DNA from: Nocardia amikacinitolerans NBRC 108937
Lineage (GTDB): Bacteria; Actinomycetota; Actinomycetes; Mycobacteriales; Mycobacteriaceae
Direction: 5' to 3'
DNA: 64,000 nt
Assembly: GCF_001612615.1 (NCBI RefSeq)
Contig: NZ_BDAU01000006.1
Coordinates: 143,272-207,271 of the forward strand
Shown: positions 33,757-41,967 of the stretch, in pieces
How the letters are laid out: every line of letters begins with the position of its first letter
Numbering within the stretch: position 1 is the stretch's first letter
Notes under the pieces: generated by a model
Database searches by the model: none
What the model saw: the letters and a program-made list of their open reading frames with translations, nothing else
What the model was told of the DNA's origin: nothing
Made by a program: the position numbers and the translations under genes

Positions 33757-34878
33757 GTGCGCTGGTTCGCGGTGGCGGCCGTTCTGGTCGTGTCGATGGT
33801 GTGGCCCGCGGCGAGTCCCGTCGGCGCGGAACCGGGCGCGAACTGGCAGGCGGAGTTCGATCGGGTCGTTCTCACCTCGGGGGTGCCGGGCGCGCAGCTG
33901 GTGGTGAGCGGCGACGCGGGCGAGATGCGGCTCAACAGCGGGGTGGGCGATATCGGCACCGGAGCCCCGTTCCCCGACGACGCGCGGTTACGCATCGCGA
34001 GCAACACGAAGTCGTTCGTGGCCGCTGTCACCTTGCAACTGGTAGGCGAGGGGCGCGTCGTGCTGGATTCGCCGATCGATGCCTATTTGCCCGGCGAGGT
34101 CACCGGACCCGGCGGCGACGGTCGCCGCATCACCGTGCGCAATCTGCTCCAGCACACCAGCGGTATCCCCGATTACCTGAACGAGGTGGATCTCGACAGC
34201 GTGGCAGGCATGCAGCGGTATCGCCCGGCGTCCGAGCTGATCCGAGCCGCGCTGGACCGGCCCGCGGAGTTCGAGCCGGGTGCCCGATGGGGGTACTCGA
34301 ACACCAACTATCTGATCATCGGCTCGTTGATCGAACGGCTGACCGGCCTTCCCGTCGGCGTCGAGGTGACGCGGCGGATCATCCTGCCGCTCGGCCTGCA
34401 GGAGACCTACTGGCCGCTGTATCCGGTCGAGCAGGTGGTGCGTGGACCGCATCCGCGCAACTATCTCGTCGTCGGAGCGGAACGCGTCGACATCACCGAT
34501 ATCGATCCGAACTGGGGACTCGCCGACGGCGCGATGGTCGCCACCGGACGGGACTTGAACCGCTTCTTCATGGCGCTGATCACGGGCCAGGTGGTCGCGC
34601 CAGCACAACTCGAGCAGATGCGCACGACGATTCCGAGCGGGGTGCCGCTGCTCGACCAGGAGATCGGACTCGGCTTGTTCCGCAGGGTGAATCGGTGCGG
34701 CATCGAGACGTGGGGCCACGGCGGCTCCATCGCGGGCAGCAGCGTGGTGGGTGCGGCCACCGAGCGGCACGCGGTCACCATCGCGATGAATCAGCTCCCC
34801 ACCCTCGTCGCCTCGCTCGCTCCGCGCGGGGGAGTGCAGGACGTGATCGACATGGTCCTGTGCGACCTCGCCCGGTGA
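33757..34878 (+). CDS. Secreted serine hydrolase (class C beta-lactamase/esterase fold)
   Basis: A 373-residue protein. GTG 33757 is favoured: AGGGGAG precedes it, and it yields a clean signal peptide (VRWFAVAAVLVVSMVWPAAS, cut near VGAEPG). Active-site motifs: SNTK within LRIASNTKSFVAAVTLQLVG (S-x-x-K), YSN within RWGYSNTNYLIIGS, and HGG within ETWGHGGSIAGSS. These define the penicillin-binding-protein-like hydrolases, which include esterases and D-aminopeptidases. It need not be a true beta-lactamase. Length and motif spacing are normal. Confidence 0.9.
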   Translation: MRWFAVAAVLVVSMVWPAASPVGAEPGANWQAEFDRVVLTSGVPGAQLVVSGDAGEMRLNSGVGDIGTGAPFPDDARLRIASNTKSFVAAVTLQLVGEGRVVLDSPIDAYLPGEVTGPGGDGRRITVRNLLQHTSGIPDYLNEVDLDSVAGMQRYRPASELIRAALDRPAEFEPGARWGYSNTNYLIIGSLIERLTGLPVGVEVTRRIILPLGLQETYWPLYPVEQVVRGPHPRNYLVVGAERVDITDIDPNWGLADGAMVATGRDLNRFFMALITGQVVAPAQLEQMRTTIPSGVPLLDQEIGLGLFRRVNRCGIETWGHGGSIAGSSVVGAATERHAVTIAMNQLPTLVASLAPRGGVQDVIDMVLCDLAR

Positions 34879-35075
34879 GTGCCGCTCGGAACGCCGATTC
34901 CGAGCGAAGCGCCTCCGGCCGAAACCCGGAGCGGTTCCCGGCCTGCGCAAGCGCCGATGTCGCGGCGGGCGCCACGCATCGATGGGAGCCCAGGGCGGGG
35001 TCGACTGCTCCGGTAAGCGGGGCACGATGCGGCGAAACCGCTGTGCGCCGATCCGCGGCGGGGAATGATGCGGGA

Positions 35076-35699
35076 GTGGACGAGGCGACGTACCGCGAGA
35101 CCAGGAACTCCCTGCACGGCACGGCGGAGCTGCTGATCGCCGGGCCGCAGTACCGGCGCGACGGGACGATCCGGCTACGGGTGGTGCTCGGCGGTTTCGG
35201 CGGGGCGCGGCTACCGGTGTCGGTGGTCGGCGCGAGCCTGATCGGGCCGACCGGTCGCGTACCGCTGACCGGCACCTACCGGCAGTTGGCGGAGGCCGCG
35301 GGTCTCGAGCCGGGCGCACCGGAAGGCGTGTACGCCGAATCCAGCGGGCGCGGTCTCGACGACGAGATCCGCGTCGACGAGAAGGCCGCGGCCGTGATCG
35401 CCGACTGGTTCGCCACCGGGGACGCGGCCCTGCGCTGCCTCGCGCCCGACGTCACCCCGGTGCTGTGGCCGGAGCACTTCGACCTGTCCAGCACGCTGGA
35501 CGAGGTGAATTTCGGTGTGTCGCCCGGTGATTCGTCGCATCCGGGTCCGTACGCGTATGTCGGGCCGTGGACACCGCGCACCGGCGCATTCTGGAACGCG
35601 CCGTTCGGCGCGCTGCGCCCGCGTGCGCAGGTGGGCACCGTCGCCGGGTTGCTGGCGTTCTTCGAGGAGGGCAGGGACCGCGCCGCGGCCGGTGAGTGA
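35076..35699 (+). CDS. Conserved hypothetical protein
   Basis: A 207-residue soluble protein from GTG 35076; the longer in-frame region upstream is antisense to the hydrolase gene and is not used. It begins VDEATYRETRNSLHGTAELL and later has LPVSVVGASLIGPTGRVPL, WPEHFDLSSTLDEVNFGVSP and PYAYVGPWTPRTGAFWNAPF. The aromatic-rich ending (FWNAPFGALRPRAQVGTVAG) is distinctive and resembles a conserved actinobacterial family of unknown function. No transmembrane segment or signal peptide. Confidence 0.75.
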   Translation: MDEATYRETRNSLHGTAELLIAGPQYRRDGTIRLRVVLGGFGGARLPVSVVGASLIGPTGRVPLTGTYRQLAEAAGLEPGAPEGVYAESSGRGLDDEIRVDEKAAAVIADWFATGDAALRCLAPDVTPVLWPEHFDLSSTLDEVNFGVSPGDSSHPGPYAYVGPWTPRTGAFWNAPFGALRPRAQVGTVAGLLAFFEEGRDRAAAGE

Positions 35700-35728
35700 T
35701 GGCCGACCGGCACCCGATCGCTCGGCGC

Positions 35729-36400
35729 TCAGCCGAGGCTGAACGGTGCGCCCCAGACGGTGAGGTGCGACGCGACGTTCGCGGTTTCGATTTCCACGCG
35801 GATGAAGGCTCGGGCTTGGGCGTAGCCCGCGCATCCGGTCAGTGCGATGGTGGAGTCGGCCCAGGTGACCGAGGCGGTGTTGCCGCGAAAACGGTTGACG
35901 GGCTTGTGGTCTTCGTTGCCGAAGTCGTCGGGGACCTCGACATCCAGCAGATAGAACGAGCGGGTCTGGCCTGGGCCGAGCGAGAGCGCGCCGCCGGACT
36001 CCGCGCCGACGTTCGGGCGTACGTTCTGCCCGTCGCGCCAGCTGAGCCCGCCTTCCACGCCCCCTTCCATCGCGCCGCCGGAGATGTCCACTTGGCAGCC
36101 GACGGTGTAGCCGGGGATGAGTTTGCCGCCTGGCCGGTCGCCCGCGCCGGTCACCTCGACGTGCGCGCTGCCGGACACCCAGGCGTTGCGGTGCAGCGGC
36201 GTTGCGCCGAGCGAGGGGCTGATGGTCACCGATTCGCCGGTGAGGCGCACGGTGACCACCGTCCCGTCCATGAGCGTCTGCACCTGGTGGGCGCCGGGTA
36301 GCGGCACCACCACGTCGGCACCCGCGGTGCCGCAGGCCAGGGCGGCGACACCCGTCGCCACCACCGCCGTGGCTCGTCCGATCTGTTTGCGACAGTTCAT
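35729..36400 (-). CDS. MspA-family porin
   Basis: A 223-residue exported protein from ATG 36400 (ribosome binding site AAGGGG). Signal peptide: KQIGRATAVVATGVAALACG, cut after TAGADV. The mature chain follows MspA: DGTVVTVRLTGESVTISPSL, GATPLHRNAWVSGSAHVEVT, LIPGYTVGCQVDISGG and SFYLLDVEVPDDFGN. MspA porins form octameric goblet-shaped channels in the mycolic-acid outer membrane, so their presence supports a mycolata host. It begins 28 bases after the MFS gene on the same strand and could be the last gene of the export operon. Confidence 0.92.
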   Translation of the reverse strand: MNCRKQIGRATAVVATGVAALACGTAGADVVVPLPGAHQVQTLMDGTVVTVRLTGESVTISPSLGATPLHRNAWVSGSAHVEVTGAGDRPGGKLIPGYTVGCQVDISGGAMEGGVEGGLSWRDGQNVRPNVGAESGGALSLGPGQTRSFYLLDVEVPDDFGNEDHKPVNRFRGNTASVTWADSTIALTGCAGYAQARAFIRVEIETANVASHLTVWGAPFSLG

Positions 36401-36428
36401 GATTCCCCTTCGATCTCGGCCCCGCCCG

Positions 36429-38000
36429 TCAGGACAGGGCGGGTGCGTCGTCGTGTTCGGGCGCTGCGGGATCCTGGACGAAATCCTGGCGGCGGATCAG
36501 GAAAAGTGCTGCGGCGCCGACGATCACGCTGGCCAGCCCGCCGATGGTCGCCACGGCGTGCAGGCCGGACACGAACGCCCGGTGCGCGGCGTCGGTCAAC
36601 TCGGCCGCGTGCGCGGCGGAGGTTTCGTTGGTGAGCCGGTCGATGGATCCGGCCGCGACCGCGTCCACCGCGGCGGCGGGCACCGGCTGCCCGGACAGAC
36701 TGTCGGCGATCCGCGCGTGCGCGACCGCGCCGAGCACCGCGACGCCGAGCGCCGAACCCACTTGCTGGAAGGTCTCGTTCACCCCCGAGCCCATGCCGGA
36801 GTCCTCCGGCGCGACGATGGCGACCGAGGCGTTGGCCCGCGGCGGATTGAACAACCCCATGCCGATGCCCGCGACCAGGAACGGCACAAGGGCGGCGGTC
36901 CAGTCGTCCTCGGGGCCGATGGCGTTCAGCAGCAGGAACCCGATACCGGTCAGGATCAGCGCCGCGCCGATCAACCGGTTGGTCGCGACCCGCACGCTCA
37001 ACACGCCGCCGAGCACGCCCGCCACCAGCAGCATCACGGTGAGCGGCAGGAAGCGCAGACCGGTCTCGATGGCCGAGTGGCCGAGCACGCCCTGCATCCA
37101 CAGCACACCGAACAGAATCACCGGGATCACAGCGAAATTCAGGACGAACGTCGCCGCCGACAGGGCGTCGAAGGTGCGGTTGGCGAACAGCCCCAGATCG
37201 AGCATGGGATGCCTGCCGCGGCGCTGCACCAGCACGAACGCGGCGACAAGCACGACGCAGCCGGTGAAGCACAGGATGGTCGAACCCGCCGTCCATCCGA
37301 CCACCGGACCGCGAATGATCCCGTACACCAACAGGAACAGCGCCGCCGAGAACAGCACGAGCCCGGCGCGATCCACCGGCCTGCCGCCCCGTCGTGCGCT
37401 CTCGGGCACCTTCGCCAGCACCACGAGCAACGCCAGCAGCCCGGTCGGCACGTTCAGATAGAACACCCAGCGCCAATCGATTTCGGTGAGCGCACCGCCG
37501 ACAAGCGGACCGGCGGCGACGGAGATTCCCGTCACCATGCCGAACAGGCCGAACGCGGTACCGCGTTCCTTGCCGGTGAAGGCCGCGGCGAGCATCGCGG
37601 GGCCGACCGCGTAGAGGACGGCCGCGCCGACGCCCTGGACGCCGCGCGAAAGATTCAGCAGCAGAGGGCTTCCCGCGACGCCGCACGCCACCGACGCCGC
37701 CGTGAACACCACGAGACCACCGGCGAACAGGCTGCGCCTGCCAACCCGATCCGCCAGCGAGCCGCTTGTGAGCAGGCAGGCGGCCATACCGAGCGCGTAG
37801 GCGTCCACCACCCACTGCAGCGCGCCGAAGCTCGCCGACAGGTCGGCCTGGATGGCGGGCAGCGACACGTTCACCACGGTGATGTCGAGGGTGAGCATGA
37901 ACGTGGCGACACAGACGGTGGCCAGCACCCACCACCGGCTCGGATCGCGCACCGGTTCGAGCGCCGCCGAAGCCGTGGTCACGGGGCGTGTGGTGGTCAT
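36429..38000 (-). CDS. MFS exporter, DHA2 (14-TM)
   Basis: A 523-residue transporter from ATG 38000. TM1 reads CVATFMLTLDITVVNVSLPA (LDxTVVNVALP signature of DHA2), the 2-3 loop SLADRVGRRSLFAGGLVV, motif C region GPAMLAAAFTGKERGTAFGL, and IDWRWVFYLNVPTGLLALLV. About 14 TMs in total. It overlaps the upstream Ddn-like gene by four bases. Likely exports the product of the PKS locus or a lipidic compound, which is a context inference. Confidence 0.92.
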   Translation of the reverse strand: MTTTRPVTTASAALEPVRDPSRWWVLATVCVATFMLTLDITVVNVSLPAIQADLSASFGALQWVVDAYALGMAACLLTSGSLADRVGRRSLFAGGLVVFTAASVACGVAGSPLLLNLSRGVQGVGAAVLYAVGPAMLAAAFTGKERGTAFGLFGMVTGISVAAGPLVGGALTEIDWRWVFYLNVPTGLLALLVVLAKVPESARRGGRPVDRAGLVLFSAALFLLVYGIIRGPVVGWTAGSTILCFTGCVVLVAAFVLVQRRGRHPMLDLGLFANRTFDALSAATFVLNFAVIPVILFGVLWMQGVLGHSAIETGLRFLPLTVMLLVAGVLGGVLSVRVATNRLIGAALILTGIGFLLLNAIGPEDDWTAALVPFLVAGIGMGLFNPPRANASVAIVAPEDSGMGSGVNETFQQVGSALGVAVLGAVAHARIADSLSGQPVPAAAVDAVAAGSIDRLTNETSAAHAAELTDAAHRAFVSGLHAVATIGGLASVIVGAAALFLIRRQDFVQDPAAPEHDDAPALS

Positions 38001-38443
38001 GGGGTCTCGCTCCAGCCGTGCAATAGGAAGACGGGATGTCTGTGCGCCTCGGCGGTGAACACGCCGGGCGCCGAGCGCGGTGAGGCGTCGAAGTAGGGGG
38101 TCGTCACCGGCGCCTTCTTGACGTAGTGGTGCAGCACATGGCCCGCGCGCTCGCCGTGCACCGCCTCCGCCCACACCCGCTGTTCGTCGTTGCCGCGGCG
38201 CAACAGCACGACGTCGCGTGCGCGCACGTTGTGCACCCAGCCCACCTCCCCGTAGGGGGAGACGAGCCATCGCTCTCCGTCGAATTCGATGATGCGCACC
38301 GGGTTTCGGCGCGCGCGGCCGCTGCGCCTTCCGATGGTCTCCAGGATGTACATGCCGTCCGGTCCCGCGCCGCGCGCGGCCAACGCCATCACGGCGCGGT
38401 TGAGGACCCTACGGAACGGACCGGCCTGGTACTTCGCTGCCAT
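37997..38443 (-). CDS. Ddn-like (deazaflavin-dependent nitroreductase family) protein
   Basis: A 148-residue protein from ATG 38443 (MAAKYQAGPFRRVLNRAVMA). The core YILETIGRRSGRARRNPVRI, FDGERWLVSPYGEVGWVHNV and the Arg/Lys-rich loops fit the F420-dependent nitroreductase fold. The C-terminus reads PYFDASPRSAPGVFTAEAHR, then HPVFLLHG. It lies between the MmpL and MFS genes and overlaps the MFS start, so it probably modifies the exported compound or quinones in the membrane. Confidence 0.82.
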   Translation of the reverse strand: MAAKYQAGPFRRVLNRAVMALAARGAGPDGMYILETIGRRSGRARRNPVRIIEFDGERWLVSPYGEVGWVHNVRARDVVLLRRGNDEQRVWAEAVHGERAGHVLHHYVKKAPVTTPYFDASPRSAPGVFTAEAHRHPVFLLHGWSETP

Positions 38444-38511
38444 GAGCTATGTCCTTCCGGGGCGGCGGGCCCGGTCAGAGGAGTCGACCGGGCCCGCCAC
38501 GAAACCGACGA

Positions 38512-40752
38512 TCACCGCGACAGCGCTGTCGAGGTCGCCGCCGTTGTGCCGAGCGCATCTGCCGGTTCGATGCCGCTCGGCCGGCCTGCACCGCCGGGTT
38601 CCGGAGCCACGTCGGCTCCAGGTTCGGGAATTCCGTACTTCTGCCACCAGTTGGCCAGCGGCTTGGGCGCCCACCAGGCCTTGTCGCCGAGCAGTCGCAT
38701 CGTGGCGGGCACCAGCAGACCGCGCACAATGGTGGCGTCCAGGAAGATGGCGAGCACCAGGCCGACGCCGATCATCTTCACGATGGTGATGCCGGAGAAG
38801 ACGAACGCGCCGAGCACCACCGCGAGCAACAGCGCGGCGCTGGTGATCAGTCGCGCGGTGTGCCGCACGCCGAAGGCCACCGACTCCACCGGATCGCCGC
38901 TGCGCAGGTAGTGCTCGCGGATGCGGGCAAGCAGGAACACCTCGTAGTCCATGGCCAGACCGAAGGCGATCGCCATGATCATCATCGGCATGTTCGCGTC
39001 CATGAATCCCGCGGGAACGAAATTCAGTGGGCCGGACAGGAATCCGTACTGGAAGATCAGCGCGACGATGCCGAAGGTTGCGAACAGCGAAAGCAGGTTC
39101 ATCAGAACCGATTTCAGCGGAAGCAGCACCGAGCCGAAGGCCAGGAACAGCACCGCGAACGACACCACCGTAACGATCAGCAGCATCCACGGCAGCCGCT
39201 CGGCGAGCATGTCGAGCAGGTCGGCCACCGCGGCGGGGCGGTTGGTGAACGAGGCGGTCGCCTCGGCAGGCGGCTCGACGTCGCGCAGCTGGCGCACCAC
39301 GTCGCGGATCGGCGCGTCCATCGAGTCCATCGAGTAGCCGAGCGTGACGCGGGCAAGGTCGCCCGCCGTTCCTGTGACGACGGCGCTGTCCACGCCCTGC
39401 ACCGCGCGCAGCCGGTCGAGGTAGCCCGAAAGCGCTTGCTGGGCTTGCGGACTCGCGGCATCGCCGGGCATGTCGACCACCGCGGTGATCACCTTGGTCG
39501 GATCGAGCGGGAAGTCCCGATCGAGTTCCTCGGAGACGACCCGGCTGTCGGTGCCCGCGGGCAGCGCCCAGTCGGCGGGCCGCGACCAGGTCGCGCCGAG
39601 CAGCGGCAGACCGAGCAGCGCCAGTACGAGGCCGATGCTGCCCGCGGCGAGCACCGGACGGCGCATGACCGCGTGCGCGACCTTGTACCAGCGCGCGCCC
39701 TGCTCGCCGCCGCGCTTGCCGAACGAGGGCAGCGGGATTCGCAGCGAATTGATGCGCATGCCCGCGAAACGCAGCAGGGCGGGCATCACGATGAGCGCGC
39801 CGAGCACCGCGAACAGCACAACGCTGACGCCGGAGTAGCCGAGCGAGGTGAGGAACCGCGACGGGAAGATCACCAGGCCGCCTAGGGTGACCGCGACGGT
39901 GATGCCGGAGACGGCGACGGTGCGACCCGCGGTGGCCATGGTGGTGCCGATGGCGTCGTCCACCGTGCGGCCCGCGGCCAGTTCGTCACGGAAGCGGTTG
40001 ACGATGAGCAGCGCGTAGTCGATGGCGAGGCCGAGGCCCAGCAGGACGACCAGGTTGATCGAGAAGGTGGACAGGTCGGTGAAGTTGCCGACCACCCGCA
40101 GGACCGCGAGCGAGCCGACCGAGACGACGATGCCGACCGCGAGCGGCAGCGCCGCGGCGATCGCGCTGCGGAAGATGACGATCAGCAGGATGAGCAGCAG
40201 CGGGAACGAGATCAGCTCGGCGCGCGCGAGGTCTTCCTCGGTGATGTCGTTGAACTGATCGTTCACCGCGACGAGGCCGCCGAAGCGGACCTCGAGACCG
40301 GGCTGGTCGAAGAGGTGCTCGATCTCGCGCCACACCACGACCCGGTCTTCCTCGATCTGGCCGGGCAGTTGCATGGAGATGTAGGTCTTGTGCCGGTCGG
40401 TGGAGACGAAGTCCGGGGAACCGGTGGTCCAGAACGTCTCCAGCCAGGTGTAGGAGCCGCGCGGGACCTTGGCGACCGCGTCCTCGACCCGCGCGCGGAA
40501 GCGCGGATCGTCGACGGTCATCTCCGCGCTCTCGTACATGACCACCACGTCGGCGACGTGCCTGCCGAGCGTGGTCTCCAGGATCTCGTCCGCGTGGGAC
40601 GACTCACTGGTCGGATCGTCCAGTCCGGCGCCGCCGCCGAGCAGGTTGCCCGCACCGGAGCCCCAGAGACCGCCGAGCAGGATGAACAGAACGGTGCCTA
40701 CCACCACCCATCTGCGATGGGCGGCGGACCACCTGCCGAGTTTCTCGAACAC
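38512..40752 (-). CDS. MmpL-family (RND) lipid transporter
   Basis: A 746-residue protein from GTG 40752 (GGAGGAATC upstream). Two halves each give about six TMs: SAIAAALPLAVGIVVSVGSL, LVVLLGLGLAIDYALLIVNR, TVAVSGITVAVTLGGLVIFP in the first; MLLIVTVVSFAVLFLAFGSV, MMIMAIAFGLAMDYEVFLLA and MIGVGLVLAIFLDATIVRGL in the second. The paired GLGLAIDYALL/AFGLAMDYEVFL motifs carry the Asp-Tyr proton-relay pairs of MmpL proteins. Two large soluble loops follow TM1 and TM7. The family exports lipids such as trehalose mycolate, PDIM and sulfolipid. Its place downstream of a FAAL-PKS operon fits export of the locus product. A palindrome lies in its promoter. Confidence 0.93.
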   Translation of the reverse strand: MFEKLGRWSAAHRRWVVVGTVLFILLGGLWGSGAGNLLGGGAGLDDPTSESSHADEILETTLGRHVADVVVMYESAEMTVDDPRFRARVEDAVAKVPRGSYTWLETFWTTGSPDFVSTDRHKTYISMQLPGQIEEDRVVVWREIEHLFDQPGLEVRFGGLVAVNDQFNDITEEDLARAELISFPLLLILLIVIFRSAIAAALPLAVGIVVSVGSLAVLRVVGNFTDLSTFSINLVVLLGLGLAIDYALLIVNRFRDELAAGRTVDDAIGTTMATAGRTVAVSGITVAVTLGGLVIFPSRFLTSLGYSGVSVVLFAVLGALIVMPALLRFAGMRINSLRIPLPSFGKRGGEQGARWYKVAHAVMRRPVLAAGSIGLVLALLGLPLLGATWSRPADWALPAGTDSRVVSEELDRDFPLDPTKVITAVVDMPGDAASPQAQQALSGYLDRLRAVQGVDSAVVTGTAGDLARVTLGYSMDSMDAPIRDVVRQLRDVEPPAEATASFTNRPAAVADLLDMLAERLPWMLLIVTVVSFAVLFLAFGSVLLPLKSVLMNLLSLFATFGIVALIFQYGFLSGPLNFVPAGFMDANMPMMIMAIAFGLAMDYEVFLLARIREHYLRSGDPVESVAFGVRHTARLITSAALLLAVVLGAFVFSGITIVKMIGVGLVLAIFLDATIVRGLLVPATMRLLGDKAWWAPKPLANWWQKYGIPEPGADVAPEPGGAGRPSGIEPADALGTTAATSTALSR

Positions 40753-40783
40753 GATTCCTCCACCTATATAGAGTCGTACTATC

Positions 40784-40797
40784 CACTACAGGTAGTG
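40784..40797. promoter_or_regulatory. Palindrome upstream of the MmpL gene
   Basis: CACTACAGGTAGTG has perfect 6-base arms around AG. It sits about 35 bases before GTG 40752, beside an AT-rich TCTATATAG block (minus strand) that fits a -10. Position and symmetry suggest a repressor operator, TetR-like in style. It would control the MmpL-Ddn-MFS-porin genes separately from the biosynthetic operon. Confidence 0.5.
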
Positions 40798-40850
40798 CTG
40801 CTATCTATTTCTGGAATGCTACGGCGGGTTGCCAAGCGCGGCAACAGCAA

Positions 40851-41966
40851 TCAGACGAACGCCAGCACCCGCGCCGGCGCGCCGAAGCCGCCGCGCAGTT
40901 TGGCGGCACCGACCACGAGGGTCGCGCCGCTTTCCGGGACGGTGTCCAACGCGGCCAGGTTCTCGATGCCGTACCGGCCGGAGCGCAGCAACATCCGGTG
41001 CACCATCGGCTCGAATCGGGTGCCGACGTCCAGGCTGCTGGTATCGGTGCCGAAGCCGACGATGGATCGTTCGGTGAGCAGGAATTCGGCGGCGTCGGGG
41101 CCGATGCCGGGAATCAGCAGGGCCAGCCGCAGCGGGTCGAAGGGCAGGTAGGCGGCGGGATCGTGGACGCGGTGGTACCAGCCGGTGTCCATCGCGACGA
41201 ACGCGCCGTCGGGGATGCGGCCGTTGCGCCGCTCCCAGTCGAGCAGGTCCTCCACGTGCAGTTCGGTCGTGGTGTCCTGGGCCGCCCGCTCGGCGATGCG
41301 GACGACACACAGCGGCGCGACCAGGTTCTCCACCGGGATCGCGTCGGCGCGCGCCAGTCCGCGCTGGGAGTGCGCAGGCACGTCGATGTGAGTTCCGGTG
41401 TGCTCGTTCATGGTCCACTCGGCGGTGTTGAAGCCGATGATCTCCTCGAACATCACCTGACGCTGCACCGGCTGGCGCACATACAGGTTGAACACCGGGA
41501 AGTCCGGCCCCACCGCGTGGGTCAGGTCGCGCACGCCGAATCCGCTGAGGTTCAGCGGTTGCGCCTGGGCGCGCGGTGCGCCGACCGCCCCCGCGGCGGC
41601 CGACGCACCCGCGATGCCGAGCGCCGCGCCCAGTGCGGTGCGCAGCGCACGCCGACGGCCGATGCCCTCGGCGGGTGTCGCGCCGCGGCCGTGCTCGTGC
41701 GCCGCGTGCGGTTCCCGAGCGCGGTGTCCGTGGTGCGCGGCTGCGCTATTCGCGTCGTGCGATGCGATGCTGCGTCCGTGAGGCGTTGCCGCGCTGTGCG
41801 TTTGGTGCGCGGCCGAGCCGTGTCCGTGGTTCACCGGAGCGCCGTGCCCGTGGTCGGTGGCGCCGTGCTCGTGATGTGCGCCTGCGTGGTGTCCGTGTCC
41901 GGCGCACAGGTCGTCGTGCGGCGGCGCCTCGGCCAGGGCGGCGGCGAGGATCTGCGGGGAGCACAT
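40851..41966 (-). CDS. Cyclase family (kynurenine-formamidase-like) protein with His-rich N-terminus
   Basis: A 371-residue protein starting at ATG 41966, one base after the flavin hydroxylase stop. Residues 1-15 (MCSPQILAAALAEAP) are followed by a region (17-92) with 21 histidines (e.g. AGHGHHAGAHHEHGATDHGH). A Tat-like signal then follows at ~103-136 (GRRRALRTALGAALGIAGAS, cut near AQA). The mature enzyme holds the metal-binding signature NEHTGTHIDVPAH (HxGTHxDxPxH), and VAMDTGWYHRVHDPAAYLPF. The family uses a metal to hydrolyse or cyclise cyclic amides and esters. In relatives the Tat motif follows soon after the start, so the His-rich block looks inserted. Probably tailors the PKS product. 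Confidence 0.88.
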   Translation of the reverse strand: MCSPQILAAALAEAPPHDDLCAGHGHHAGAHHEHGATDHGHGAPVNHGHGSAAHQTHSAATPHGRSIASHDANSAAAHHGHRAREPHAAHEHGRGATPAEGIGRRRALRTALGAALGIAGASAAAGAVGAPRAQAQPLNLSGFGVRDLTHAVGPDFPVFNLYVRQPVQRQVMFEEIIGFNTAEWTMNEHTGTHIDVPAHSQRGLARADAIPVENLVAPLCVVRIAERAAQDTTTELHVEDLLDWERRNGRIPDGAFVAMDTGWYHRVHDPAAYLPFDPLRLALLIPGIGPDAAEFLLTERSIVGFGTDTSSLDVGTRFEPMVHRMLLRSGRYGIENLAALDTVPESGATLVVGAAKLRGGFGAPARVLAFV

Positions 41967-41967
41967 G

